Source: Gemmobacter sp. (GTDB lineage: Bacteria; Pseudomonadota; Alphaproteobacteria; Rhodobacterales; Rhodobacteraceae). From it: a stretch of DNA of 64,000 bases. This document shows positions 8,803 to 17,186 of this stretch, one piece after another; the stretch's first letter is position 1; every line of letters begins with the position of its first letter. Position numbers and translations under genes: made by a program. Under the pieces are notes generated by a model, which was not told where the DNA came from, made no database searches, and saw only the letters and a list, made by a program, of their open reading frames with translations. The DNA lies in contig NZ_JAUCBS010000013.1 in NCBI RefSeq assembly GCF_034676705.1, positions 322,501-386,500 on the forward strand, written 5' to 3'.

Positions 8803-9153
8803 CTATTGCCGGGGCAGCAGCGTTGCGGGGCGATCCTCGGGCAGTTCGTAATCCAGCGCGGCGCGGTCCTGGATGGGCGCGGCGCGCTTGAAGGTGCAGA
8901 TCAGCTCGCCCTCGGCCACGTCGCTGGCGACGATCAGGCAGGCCAGCAGGGGCCGCGATCCTTCGTGGATTTCGACAAAGCCGCGCAGGCGGTTCAGGCG
9001 GCTGGCCTCGACCGCGAAGCCGTCGTCCCATAGCCGGAGAATCGGGAACACCGCATCGCCCAGATGCAGCGCCAGTTTGCGGCGGCGCGCAGGCGCACGG
9101 CGGCGTGCGCGTTCCAGCCCTTCGCGGACCTCGGCAGGCAGAAATTCCAGCAT
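8803..9153 (-). CDS. Conserved hypothetical protein, 116 aa
   Basis: A soluble 116-residue protein without signal peptide or membrane segment. The N-terminus is strongly basic (LERARRRAPARRRKLAL), followed by a beta-rich body, HLGDAVFPILRLWDDGFAVE and ELICTFKRAAPIQ. It resembles small Rhodobacteraceae proteins of unknown function, and the beta pattern is loosely PilZ-like, although the PilZ RxxxR and DxSxxG motifs are not clear. No function is assigned. It is transcribed alone on the minus strand, converges on the M20 gene and is divergent from the yqjG-type gene 215 bp away. Confidence 0.7.
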   Translation of the reverse strand: MLEFLPAEVREGLERARRRAPARRRKLALHLGDAVFPILRLWDDGFAVEASRLNRLRGFVEIHEGSRPLLACLIVASDVAEGELICTFKRAAPIQDRAALDYELPEDRPATLLPRQ

Positions 9154-9367
9154 GGTGGTTCCCTTCCCCTGACTCGGAGTGTGACTCAGCCCGCCGGAAT
9201 TTCAAGCGATTCCAGTTTGTTCCGCGCGGATACAGGGCAGAGTTGCAAGCGGGCCACGGGCCGGTGCCGCGCGTTGTGCGCCTGCGCAGCCCCCTCTGCG
9301 CCCTGGGCCGATGTTTCCTTGGGGCCCCTTGCTGCGTAGCTTTGGATCAACAGCAAAGGAATCCGCC

Positions 9368-10354
9368 ATGGGACAACTTGTAAACGGGGTCTGGGATCCG
9401 TCGTGGTACGATACCGCCAGCACCGGCGGCCGCTTTGAACGCAGCGTGACCGCGTTCCGCAACTGGATCACGCCGGATGGCGCGCCCGGCCCGTCGGGGC
9501 AGGGCGGCTTTGCGGCGCAGGCGGGGCGCTATCACCTGTATGTGTCCTATGCCTGCCCCTGGGCGCATCGCACGCTGATCTTTCGGGCGCTGAAGGGGCT
9601 GGACGGGCTGATCGACGTATCGGTCGTCCACCCCGACATGCTGGGCGATGGCTGGACCTTTGCCACCGATTTTCCCGGCACGACCGGCGACCGGCAGTTC
9701 GGCCTGCCCTTTCTGCGCGATATCTACACCCGCGCCGTGCCCGGCGTGTCGGGCCGCGTCACCGTGCCTGTGCTGTGGGACAAGCAGACCGGGACCATCG
9801 TGTCGAACGAAAGCGCCGAGATCATCCGCATGTTCAACACCGCCTTTGACGGGCTGACGGGCAACCGGCTGGATTTCTGGCCCGAACCGCTGCGCGACCG
9901 GATCGAGGCGGTGAACCGCCGCATCTATCGCGGTTTCAACAACGGGGTCTATCGGGCGGGCTTTGCCACCAGCCAGTCGGCCTATGACGAGGCGGTGGCC
10001 GAGGTGTTCGACACCATGGACTGGCTGGAAGGCCATCTGGCGCAGGAGCCGTTCCTGGTGGGGGGCCGGGTGACCGAGGCGGACTGGCGGCTGTTCACCA
10101 CGCTGGTGCGGTTCGATTCGGTCTATCACCTGCATTTCAAGTGCAACCGCAACCGGCTGGTCGATTTTCCCAACCTGTGGGCCTATACCCGGGCGCTGTA
10201 TCAGGTGCCGGGCGTGGCGGCGACAGTGCGGCAGGACCATATCGTGCGGCACTATCATTACAGCCACGATACCATCAATCCGAACCGGATCCTGCCGATC
10301 AACCCCCGGATCGACTTCATGGCGCCGCATGGCCGGGTGGCGCCGCAGATCTAG
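9368..10354 (+). CDS. yqjG: Glutathionyl-hydroquinone reductase (Xi-class GST)
   Basis: 328 residues. The N-terminal thioredoxin-like GST domain holds the catalytic cysteine of the family in SYACPWAHRT (C63), and the all-alpha C-terminal domain contains the conserved DWLEGHLAQEPFLVGGRVTEADWRLF and the YQVPGVAATV stretch. These enzymes reduce glutathionyl-hydroquinones to hydroquinones using glutathione. I chose the ATG at 9368 with AAAGGA ten bases upstream over an in-frame upstream start at 9311, because the family begins with M-G-x-L-V-x-G. It is a single-gene unit, convergent with the alpha/beta hydrolase gene only 3 nt away. Confidence 0.94.
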   Translation: MGQLVNGVWDPSWYDTASTGGRFERSVTAFRNWITPDGAPGPSGQGGFAAQAGRYHLYVSYACPWAHRTLIFRALKGLDGLIDVSVVHPDMLGDGWTFATDFPGTTGDRQFGLPFLRDIYTRAVPGVSGRVTVPVLWDKQTGTIVSNESAEIIRMFNTAFDGLTGNRLDFWPEPLRDRIEAVNRRIYRGFNNGVYRAGFATSQSAYDEAVAEVFDTMDWLEGHLAQEPFLVGGRVTEADWRLFTTLVRFDSVYHLHFKCNRNRLVDFPNLWAYTRALYQVPGVAATVRQDHIVRHYHYSHDTINPNRILPINPRIDFMAPHGRVAPQI

Positions 10355-10357
10355 CGG

Positions 10358-11155
10358 TCAGGCGACAGGCCGGGCGGCCAGAAACCGCGCGATGGTGTCC
10401 AGCACCAGATCCGGCGCCTCGCGGTGCGGAACGTGGCCCAGGCCAGGCAGGATCACCAGTTGCCCGCCGGTGGCAGCGGCGATCCGTTCTGGCTGGGCCA
10501 CCGACCCGTATTCGTCGCCTTCGCCATGGATGACCAGCGTCGGGCACGCGACCCGCGACAGGGCGGCATCCAGAGACCAATCCGCAAAGTCGGGGGACAG
10601 CCAGGTTTCCGTCCAGGCATCGACGACCCAGCGCGCCTTGTCGCCATGATAGCGTGCCAGCCGGTCCAGCTCGGCCGGTTGCGCAAAGGCCTGCCGGGCC
10701 AGGCGAATCCCGGCGCGGGTCTGTTCCTCGACCAGCGCCTGGGCAGCAATGGTGATCAGCGCGCTGACCCGGTCGGGATGGTGCGCCGCCGTTTCCACGG
10801 CCATTCCGCCGCCCACGCTGTGGCCGCAGGCGACGAAGCGGGTCAGGCCCAGATCCCGGCACAGCAGCGGCACGATATCGGTGGCCTCCTCAGCGACAAA
10901 GCCATGCGACAGCACGTCGGCCCGGGCCGAGGACTGGCCAAACCCCGGCCGGTCATAGGCGATCACCCGGCGCCCGGTTGCCTGCGCCAGTCGTCCGGGA
11001 AAATCGCGCCACAGGGCGACGGCGCCCAGCGAATCGTGAAACAGCACCACGGGATCCGCAGCAACCGTAGCCGGCACCCAACTGCGAACGAAGATCTCTC
11101 CGCCAGGCCACCGGATGCGGCTGTCGCTGGCGGTTGGGGTCGGGCGGTCGGTCAT
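10358..11155 (-). CDS. Alpha/beta-fold hydrolase
   Basis: 265 residues. The nucleophile elbow is GHSVGGG near residue 118; the upstream LFHDSLGAVALWRDF carries the oxyanion-region HD. The acid and His of the triad are probably the Asp in IHGEGDEYG near 218 and the His in PGLGHVPHREAP near 245. Cytosolic: no signal peptide. The start at 11155 has CCAAGGACA upstream; an in-frame ATG ten codons earlier is possible. Substrate is unknown; the closest general description is a lactonase, esterase or haloperoxidase-like hydrolase. It diverges from cobD. Confidence 0.88.
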   Translation of the reverse strand: MTDRPTPTASDSRIRWPGGEIFVRSWVPATVAADPVVLFHDSLGAVALWRDFPGRLAQATGRRVIAYDRPGFGQSSARADVLSHGFVAEEATDIVPLLCRDLGLTRFVACGHSVGGGMAVETAAHHPDRVSALITIAAQALVEEQTRAGIRLARQAFAQPAELDRLARYHGDKARWVVDAWTETWLSPDFADWSLDAALSRVACPTLVIHGEGDEYGSVAQPERIAAATGGQLVILPGLGHVPHREAPDLVLDTIARFLAARPVA

Positions 11156-11323
11156 GGCGGGGTGTCCTTGGGGCTGTGCCGGCATGATCGCCATTGCCCG
11201 GCGCGCTGCAAGCCTGCACGGCGCGCGACGTAGCGGCACGGGCGCGGTGCGGGCCGGCCCAACAACCGCTGGACGCTGCACACGGGCTGCCCGATAACCT
11301 TGCCACCCAATGCCGGAGGCCCG

Positions 11324-12244
11324 ATGCACGCCCTTCTTCTGATCCCCGCGATGCTGCTGGATGGCTGGCTGGGAGAGCCGCGCTGGCTGTGGGACCGCTG
11401 GCCGCATCCCGCGGTGCTGATGGGACGGGCGGTGGCGGTTCTGGATGCGCGGCTGAACACCGGGCCCAACCGCAAGGCGCGCGGGGTGGCGGCGGTGGTC
11501 CTGCTGGTGGCGGGTGCCGGGGCGCTGGGGGCGGCGCTGGCCGCGCTGCCATTCGGCTGGCTGTTCGAGATTGCCGGCGCCGCGATCCTGATGGCGCAGC
11601 GGTCGCTGGCCGATCACGTCAAGGCGGTGGGCGACGCGCTGCGGCTGTCGCTGGCGGACGGGCGGCGCATGGTCGCGCGCATCGTGGGGCGCGATACCGG
11701 CAGCATGGACCCGCCGGCTGTAACCCGGGCCGCCATTGAAAGCGCGGCGGAAAACCTGTCGGACGGCGTGGTTGCGCCGGCCTTCTGGTTCCTGATCGGC
11801 GGGTTGCCGGGGATCCTGATCTACAAGGCGGTCAACACCGCCGACAGCATGATCGGCCACCGCACGCCCCGGCACGAACAGTTCGGCTGGGCGGCGGCGC
11901 GGCTGGATGATGTGCTGAACCTGATCCCCGCGCGGCTGACGGCGGTGCTGGTGGCGCTGGCCGGCTGGCGCCCCGATGCCGCGCCCGTGGTGCTGCGCGA
12001 TGCGCCGCGCCATCGCTCGCCCAATGCCGGCTGGCCCGAGGCGGCGGTGGCCGTGGTGCTGGGCGTGGCCGTCTCGGGGCCGCGCAGCTATCATGGCGTG
12101 ATGACCGACCAGCCCTTTGTCCATCCCGAAGGGCGGCGCGATGTCGGCCCGGCCGATGTCGATGCTGCCGTCCGTCTGTTGTGGAGGGTCTGGGGCCTGA
12201 TGCTGGCGCTGGTCGCGGTCATCGCGCTGGTTGCGGCCGGATAA
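11324..12244 (+). CDS. cobD: Adenosylcobinamide-phosphate synthase CbiB/CobD
   Basis: A 306-residue membrane protein with the family signature LDGWLGEPRWLWDRWPHPAVLMGR at the N-terminus, ESAAENLSDGVVAPAFWFLIGGLPG near residue 145, and the VNTADSMIGHRTPRHEQFGWAAARLDDVLN block near 175. It attaches aminopropanol phosphate to adenosylcobyric acid in late cobalamin synthesis. GGAGG stands six bases before the ATG. It is called cobD in Rhodobacter and Pseudomonas and cbiB in Salmonella. No other cobalamin gene and no recognisable cobalamin riboswitch is beside it. The lytic transglycosylase follows after 57 nt. Confidence 0.95.
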   Translation: MHALLLIPAMLLDGWLGEPRWLWDRWPHPAVLMGRAVAVLDARLNTGPNRKARGVAAVVLLVAGAGALGAALAALPFGWLFEIAGAAILMAQRSLADHVKAVGDALRLSLADGRRMVARIVGRDTGSMDPPAVTRAAIESAAENLSDGVVAPAFWFLIGGLPGILIYKAVNTADSMIGHRTPRHEQFGWAAARLDDVLNLIPARLTAVLVALAGWRPDAAPVVLRDAPRHRSPNAGWPEAAVAVVLGVAVSGPRSYHGVMTDQPFVHPEGRRDVGPADVDAAVRLLWRVWGLMLALVAVIALVAAG

Positions 12245-12301
12245 CGGCTTTCCCCCCGCGCCATGCCGGCTATGCTGGCCCCAGCCAGACCGGAGTGCCC
12301 G

Positions 12302-13465
12302 ATGCGCCTGACCCTTGCCCTGACCCTTGCTGCCAGCCCCGCGCTGGCCGATGTGCCCTGCGGTGGCGGTTTTGCGCCCTGGCTGGCCGGCGTGCGGGCC
12401 GAGGCGGTGGCCGGGGGCGCGGCGCCCGACCGCGTGGATCGGTTCTTTCGCACGGCGACGCCCGATCCCAAGGTGCTGGCGGCCGACCGCGCGCAAGGCG
12501 TGTTCCGCAAGACCTTTACCGAGTTTTCGCGCAACCTGATCAGCCAGAACCGTCTGGATACCGCCGCCGCCAAGGCGCGGGCCCACAAGGCGCTGTTCGA
12601 CCGGGCCGCAGCCGACTACGGCGTGTCGCGCGGCATCCTTCTGGCCTTCTGGGCGTTCGAGACCGATTTCGGCGGCTATCAGGGCGATTTCAACACGCTG
12701 AACGCGCTGGTCACGCTGGCGCATGATTGCCGCCGCCCCGGTCTGTTCCGCCCGCAGGTGCTGGCGGCCTTGCAGTTGTGGCAGGCCGGCGGGCTGGATC
12801 CGGCCACCACCACCGGCGCCTGGGCAGGCGAGATCGGCATGGTCCAGATGCTGCCGGCCGATATTCTGGCGCGCGGAATTGATGGCGATGGCGATGGCCG
12901 GGTGGCGCTGAAAACCTCGGTCCCCGATGCGATCCTGTCGGGGGCCAACATGCTGCGCCACCATGGCTGGCAGGCAGGCGAGCCGTGGTTGCAGGAAATC
13001 GTGCTGCCCGACACGCTGGACTGGACCCGGACAGGGGTGGACAAGGCCCTGCCCACCGCCGACTGGGCCGCCATGGGCGTTACCGCGCGCAGCGGCACGC
13101 TGGCGCCGGGGCTGCAAGGGTCGGTCCTGCTGCCGCAGGGGCGCAAGGGGCCGGCCTTCATGGCCTATCCGAATTTCCATACCCTGTTCGACTGGAACAA
13201 AAGCTTCGTCTACGTCACCACCGCCGCCTATTTCGCCACCCGCATCGAAGGCGCCCCCGCCTTTCGCCCCGGCACCCCCGATCCGGCGCTGAGCCCGGAC
13301 CAGATGCAGGCGCTGCAACGCAAGTTGCAGGCGCGCGGGCATGATGTGGGCAAGATCGACGGCATCCTTGGCGCCCTGACGCGGATTGCGGTGCAAAAGG
13401 AACAGGCCCGCCTTGGCCTGCCCGCCGATGCCTGGCCCACCGCCGCGCTGCTGGAGCGGCTGTGA
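12302..13465 (+). CDS. Lytic murein transglycosylase, MltB type with peptidoglycan-binding domain
   Basis: 387 residues. A signal peptide (MRLTLALTLAASPALA) directs it to the periplasm. The SLT_2 domain spans roughly residues 25-310 with the catalytic Glu in LAFWAFETDFGGYQGDFNT (E near 120) and the downstream GAWAGEIGMVQMLPADI and NGDGRV-like GDGDGRVAL segments. A PG_binding_1 domain, LSPDQMQALQRKLQARGHDVGKIDGILGALTRIAV, closes the protein. It cleaves peptidoglycan glycan strands with 1,6-anhydro product formation. No lipobox Cys is present, so it is a soluble form. The start has GGAG nine bases upstream; the stop overlaps the next gene's ATG. Confidence 0.92.
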   Translation: MRLTLALTLAASPALADVPCGGGFAPWLAGVRAEAVAGGAAPDRVDRFFRTATPDPKVLAADRAQGVFRKTFTEFSRNLISQNRLDTAAAKARAHKALFDRAAADYGVSRGILLAFWAFETDFGGYQGDFNTLNALVTLAHDCRRPGLFRPQVLAALQLWQAGGLDPATTTGAWAGEIGMVQMLPADILARGIDGDGDGRVALKTSVPDAILSGANMLRHHGWQAGEPWLQEIVLPDTLDWTRTGVDKALPTADWAAMGVTARSGTLAPGLQGSVLLPQGRKGPAFMAYPNFHTLFDWNKSFVYVTTAAYFATRIEGAPAFRPGTPDPALSPDQMQALQRKLQARGHDVGKIDGILGALTRIAVQKEQARLGLPADAWPTAALLERL

Positions 13466-14376
13466 TGACCCGCTGGGGCATCGCGGCCACGGTGATGGCG
13501 CCGGCCGATCAGGTGCTGGCCTTTGCCGCCCATTACCTCGACCTTGGCGCGCATCGCATCTGGCTGCATTTCGACGATCCGGCCGATCCTGCCGCCCGCC
13601 TGCTGGCCGGGCGGGACCGCATCACCGTCATCCGCTGCGACGAGGACTATTGGCAGGATCTGGCCGGTGACCGCCCCGATACCCATCAGGTCCGTCAGGT
13701 CAAGAACATCGGCCGCATCCTGCGCAAGGCGGGTGTGGACTGGATCGGGCATTTCGACGTGGACGAATTCCTGCTGGCCGATGTCCCGGTGGCCGAAATC
13801 CTCGCCGACCAGCCGCCCGACCGCCTGATCGTCCGTGCCGAACCCTGGGAGGCGCTGCACGATCCCGCCTTGCCCGACGATATCTTCACCGCCCGCGCCT
13901 TTCGCCGCCAGCTGCCCGAAGGCGCCGAGGATCTGGCGCATCGGCTGTATGGCGCGCCTGGGGGGCTGCTGGACCGCGGGATGCTCAGCCATACGGTGGG
14001 CAAATGCTTCTTCCGCACCGGCATCAGGGGCATGGTGCCGCGCATCCACGGTGCCCGGATGAAGGATGGCGACTGGGTGTTCGGCGGCCGTTTCCACCCC
14101 GACCTGGCCCTGCTGCATTTCCATGCCCAGGACGCGGACCAGTGGAAATCGCGCTTGCCTTACCGGCTGTCCAAAGGCGCCTACCAGTATCGTCCCGCCA
14201 TGCAGGCATGGTTGCAGGGCGCCAGCGCCGCCGGGATCGACCTGTTCTATGACCGCATCCAGACCGCCCGTCCCGATCTGGTCCGCGCGCTGGCCGACCA
14301 TGGCCTGCTGCGCGAGGCCGATCTTGCCCTGCGCGCCAAGGTCGCCGCCCGCTTTCCCGGCCTGATCGCCGCATGA
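13465..14376 (+). CDS. Family 2-type glycosyltransferase
   Basis: 303 residues. The N-terminal GT-A-like fold includes the nucleotide-sugar/metal motif DWIGHFDVDEFLL near residue 94 (DxD as D-V-D). A C-terminal HPDLALLHFHAQDADQWKSRL block matches the Glyco_tranf_2_4 type of bacterial GT2 proteins, often annotated only as glycosyl transferase family 2. Donor and acceptor are unknown. Its ATG overlaps the transglycosylase stop (TGATG), so the two are coupled; an in-frame GTG three bases upstream is an alternative start. Cell-envelope polysaccharide modification is a reasonable guess from that coupling. Confidence 0.8.
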   Translation: MTRWGIAATVMAPADQVLAFAAHYLDLGAHRIWLHFDDPADPAARLLAGRDRITVIRCDEDYWQDLAGDRPDTHQVRQVKNIGRILRKAGVDWIGHFDVDEFLLADVPVAEILADQPPDRLIVRAEPWEALHDPALPDDIFTARAFRRQLPEGAEDLAHRLYGAPGGLLDRGMLSHTVGKCFFRTGIRGMVPRIHGARMKDGDWVFGGRFHPDLALLHFHAQDADQWKSRLPYRLSKGAYQYRPAMQAWLQGASAAGIDLFYDRIQTARPDLVRALADHGLLREADLALRAKVAARFPGLIAA

Positions 14377-14384
14377 CCGCGCCC

Positions 14385-14426
14385 CCTTTCGCTCTGATCC
14401 AAATATCCCCGCCGGAGGCATCCGGC
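14385..14426. repeat. Intergenic CCAAATATCCCC element with hairpin (copy C)
   Basis: CTTTCGCTCTGATCCAAATA followed by TCCCC leads into a 6-bp stem, GCCGGA at 14411-14416 with TCCGGC at 14421-14426. It follows the glycosyltransferase stop and precedes the GntR gene on the same strand; a terminator for the upstream operon. Confidence 0.55.
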
Positions 14427-14506
14427 ATTGCCGCCCGCGCGAACGCCGGGGCTTTGCAACCGCCTTGCCGATTTGGCAGACTGCGCGTGGGGAGACAGGG
14501 TCATCC

Positions 14507-15220
14507 ATGAAAACGCTTGCCGATTCCGCCTATGCCGCCCTGCGGCGCGACATCATTTCTGGCGCGCTGGTGCCCGGCATGCCGCTGCGCATGGCGTTTC
14601 TGTGCAACCGCTACGGCATGGGCATGTCCCCCGTGCGCGAGGCGTTGAACAGGTTGCAGGCCGAACGGCTGGTCACCGCCATTTCGCTGCGCGGGTTTTT
14701 CGTGGCGCCGCTGTCGGCCGAAGAACTGTCCGACACCACCGATACCCGCATCCTCATTGAGGGGCAGGCGCTGGAACGGTCGATCGCGCGCGGCGGGCCG
14801 GATTGGGCCGATGGCGTGCGGGACGCGCTGGCCGCGCTGCTGGAGGGTGCCGCCCAACCCGATGCCGACCGGCTGGAACAGCTGCACCACGCCTTTCACC
14901 GGGCGCTGGTGGCGGGGTGCGGGTCGCGCTGGCTGCTCGATCTGTTCGAAAAGCTGTATTCCGAATCCGAACGCTTCCGCTTTCACGCCCTGACGGTCGA
15001 GGCGCGCGATGGCACCCGCGATCTGGCTGCCGAACACCGCGCGATTGCCGATGCCGCGGTGGCGCGCGATGCGGGGCGCGCGGTCGATCTGCTGACGGCG
15101 CATTACCGCCGCACGGAAACCGAACTGGCCGCCCGGCTGCCCGCCGCGCCAGAGTCCAAACCGGCCCGGCGCCGGGGCAGGGCGCCGGTTACGGCCGCAG
15201 GATCAGCCGCCCCCGCGTGA
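14507..15220 (+). CDS. GntR-family regulator, FadR/FCD subgroup
   Basis: 237 residues. The GntR winged helix covers residues 4-70 (SAYAALRRDIISGALVPG, MSPVREALNRLQAERLV), and an all-helical FCD effector domain follows with DTRILIEGQALERSI, the metal-binding LHHAFHRALVAGC (D/H ligands) and EHRAIADAAVARDAGRA. Such proteins usually sense small organic acids. The tail is basic (KPARRRGRAP). The gene converges on the medium-chain reductase with a 32-bp overlap. It is separated from the catabolic cluster only by that reductase and the LysR gene, so it may regulate part of it; that is inference. Confidence 0.88.
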   Translation: MKTLADSAYAALRRDIISGALVPGMPLRMAFLCNRYGMGMSPVREALNRLQAERLVTAISLRGFFVAPLSAEELSDTTDTRILIEGQALERSIARGGPDWADGVRDALAALLEGAAQPDADRLEQLHHAFHRALVAGCGSRWLLDLFEKLYSESERFRFHALTVEARDGTRDLAAEHRAIADAAVARDAGRAVDLLTAHYRRTETELAARLPAAPESKPARRRGRAPVTAAGSAAPA

Positions 15221-16130
15221 CCTCGCCCGCTGCCAGCCGGCGGTGCGCCTCGGCGATCTGGTCCAACGGCAGCACATCGGCGATCTGCGGTTTCAGCACG
15301 CCATGCGCGGCCAGGGCCAGCACCTCGGCCACCACGGCGGCATCGTCGGTGATCATCGCGCGGGTGACGCGCACGCCATGATCGGCGCCCCGGTCGGTGA
15401 TCGGCGCGGCGGTCAGCCAGACCAGATGCCCGCCCGGAGCCAGCATGGGATAGCAGGCGTCATGCACCGCGCCGCCCATCAGGTCAAAGACCACATCCTG
15501 CGGCGGCAGGTCGGTTGCCGGCGGGCCGTCATAGGCCACCACCCGTTTCGCCCCCAGCCCGCGCACATAGTCGGCATTGGTGGCGCGGCAGGTGGCCGTA
15601 ACCTCGGCCCCCAGATGGGCGCACAGCTGCACCATCAGCCCGCCCACGGCGCCGGCGCCCGATTGCACCAGCACCTTCTGCCCGCGTTGCACCTGTGCGG
15701 TGCGCATGACGGCGATCCAGGCGGAAAGCCCCGCATTGATCAGCGCCGCCGCCGCATCGAACCCCAGCTTGTCGGGCAGCGGCACCACCAGATCGGCATC
15801 GGCCACCATGAACTGGGCGCTGGTGCCCGCCTGACCAGCGGGGGGCGCCATCACCGCCACCCGGTCCCCCGGCGCCAGGCGCGAGATACCGGGCCCGCAG
15901 GCCACCACCCGCCCGGCGCCATCACGGCCGGGGATCTTGGGAAAACTCAGGGTGAAATGCTGCTGCAACAGGCCCGCGCGCATCTTCCAGTCCAGCGGTG
16001 CCACGCCCGCCGCGGCGATTTCCACCAGCACCTGGCCCTTGCCGGGTTCGGGCACCGGCACCTGATCGACCGAGATCACCTCGGGGCTGCCATGCTGGAC
16101 ATACCGGGCTGCGCGCATCATCGTGGCCAT
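15189..16130 (-). CDS. NADP-dependent medium-chain oxidoreductase (quinone/enone reductase type)
   Basis: 313 residues. A GroES-like domain with PGRDGAGRVVACGPGISRLAPGDRVAVM near residue 70 precedes the Rossmann nucleotide-binding segment VQSGAGAVGGLMVQLCAHLGA near 155. No structural zinc cysteine cluster is present. It belongs to the QOR/zeta-crystallin-like part of the MDR superfamily and reduces activated double bonds or quinones. The start at 16130 has GAGGGAA upstream. It lies 48 nt behind the LysR gene on the same strand and could be cotranscribed with it, suggesting membership in the neighbouring catabolic region. Confidence 0.87.
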   Translation of the reverse strand: MATMMRAARYVQHGSPEVISVDQVPVPEPGKGQVLVEIAAAGVAPLDWKMRAGLLQQHFTLSFPKIPGRDGAGRVVACGPGISRLAPGDRVAVMAPPAGQAGTSAQFMVADADLVVPLPDKLGFDAAAALINAGLSAWIAVMRTAQVQRGQKVLVQSGAGAVGGLMVQLCAHLGAEVTATCRATNADYVRGLGAKRVVAYDGPPATDLPPQDVVFDLMGGAVHDACYPMLAPGGHLVWLTAAPITDRGADHGVRVTRAMITDDAAVVAEVLALAAHGVLKPQIADVLPLDQIAEAHRRLAAGEVTRGRLILRP

Positions 16131-16178
16131 GGTTCCCTCATATATTTGCCGGCAAGGTGCGCCTGCGGGGAAAATGTT

Positions 16179-17081
16179 TCAAGCCTGAAATTTCTCGGAT
16201 CGTGCCAGGTTTTGCAGAATTCCGATGAACCGCAGCAGGGATGGCGGCGCATCGCCCCGCCGGTGGACCAGCGCCAGTTGCAGGCTGACCTTCAGGTCGC
16301 GCACCGGCATGAAGCGCACGCCATGCGGCGGGCGCCAGACCTGCTGCTGATTGGCCAGCGCGCTGCCTGCGCCGGCGCTGACCAGCGCCAGGATCTCGGT
16401 CTCGGCCATCAGCTCCACCACATAGCGCGGCATCACCCCGGCGGTGCGAAAGGCGGCGTGGATATCGTCAAAGAACTTCGGGCTGGCGCGGCGCTGAAAG
16501 CCGATCAGCCGTTCCTGCGCCAGATCAGCCAGCGCCAGCGACTCTCGCCCCGCCAGCGGCGATTCGACGGGCACGGCCAGCACGGCAGGATGGTTGACCA
16601 GCGGAATCGCCGTCAGGTCATCGGCGGGTTCGGGGTTGTAGACCAGTGCCGCATCGGTCTGGCGCTGGCGCAGGGCGGCCAGCTGGTCCGCGGTGGGCAT
16701 GGCCAGCAAGGCCAGTTCGATGCCCGGATAATCGGCGCGAAACCGGCGGATGGCGTCGGGCAGCAACCCCTGCCAGGCCGCCGCCTCGATAAAGCTCAGC
16801 CGCAGGGTGCCGTGCTGGCCGGCGGCCGCCGCGCGTGCCGCGGTGACGGACCTTGCGATCAGCCCGTTCAATCCCTTGATTTCCGAAAGGAACACCCGCC
16901 CCGCTGGGGTCAGCCGCACCCCGCGCGGCAGGCGTTCGAACAGGTCTATCCCCAGTTCGGTTTCCAGCAGCTTCATCTGCCGGCTCAGCGCCGGTTGCGC
17001 GATGCGCAGCCTCTGGGCGGCGCGGCCGAAATGTTCGGCCTCGGCAATGGCGATGAAATACTGGATCTGTCTTAGCTCCAT
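16179..17081 (-). CDS. LysR-family transcriptional regulator of the catabolic cluster
   Basis: 300 residues. The N-terminal LysR helix-turn-helix MELRQIQYFIAIAEAEHFGRAAQRLRIAQPALSRQMKLLE is textbook for the family, as in CatR/BenM/CbbR types. The periplasmic-binding-like effector domain follows from about residue 90. It is divergent from the acyl-CoA ligase operon; the 105-bp gap holds a T-N11-A dyad (17089-17105), the typical LysR operator placement. It probably activates the 17.2-23.6 kb operon in response to a pathway intermediate, and represses itself. Confidence 0.92.
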   Translation of the reverse strand: MELRQIQYFIAIAEAEHFGRAAQRLRIAQPALSRQMKLLETELGIDLFERLPRGVRLTPAGRVFLSEIKGLNGLIARSVTAARAAAAGQHGTLRLSFIEAAAWQGLLPDAIRRFRADYPGIELALLAMPTADQLAALRQRQTDAALVYNPEPADDLTAIPLVNHPAVLAVPVESPLAGRESLALADLAQERLIGFQRRASPKFFDDIHAAFRTAGVMPRYVVELMAETEILALVSAGAGSALANQQQVWRPPHGVRFMPVRDLKVSLQLALVHRRGDAPPSLLRFIGILQNLARSEKFQA

Positions 17082-17088
17082 GAGTTTT

Positions 17089-17105
17089 GATAACAAACGG
17101 GTATC
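17089..17105. promoter_or_regulatory. Candidate LysR operator (T-N11-A dyad)
   Basis: GATAAC at 17089-17094 and GGTATC at 17100-17105 form an imperfect dyad with ATAA-N7-GTAT geometry, matching the LysR T-N11-A pattern. It begins 8 nt upstream of the LysR start and about 80 nt upstream of the divergent ligase gene. The ligase side has only weak promoter boxes (TTGGAA at 17126, ATAGCC at 17149), as expected for an activated promoter. Confidence 0.45.
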
Positions 17106-17186
17106 GGTCCTGCAAACGTTTTGAATTGGAAACACCGGCAGGCTGCGCATAGCCTGACCCGAGGAACGCATCTGGGGGCTGCCACA

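Noticed and set aside
9168..9186. TGACTC repeats and a small GAGT/ACTC dyad between the 116-aa protein and yqjG
   Set aside because: Too short to distinguish from chance and not placed on a recognisable promoter.
11156..11323. Possible cobalamin riboswitch before cobD/cbiB
   Set aside because: The 168-nt gap lacks the B12-box (GCCACTG-like) and the expected multi-stem core.
11156..13396. Minus-strand upstream extension of the alpha/beta hydrolase through cobD and the transglycosylase
   Set aside because: The frame is open by chance; only the last 265 residues show a hydrolase, with a good Shine-Dalgarno at 11155.
15243..17075. 610-residue plus-strand frame over the reductase and LysR genes
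   Set aside because: His/Gln/Arg-rich, no domain, and antisense to two clear genes.
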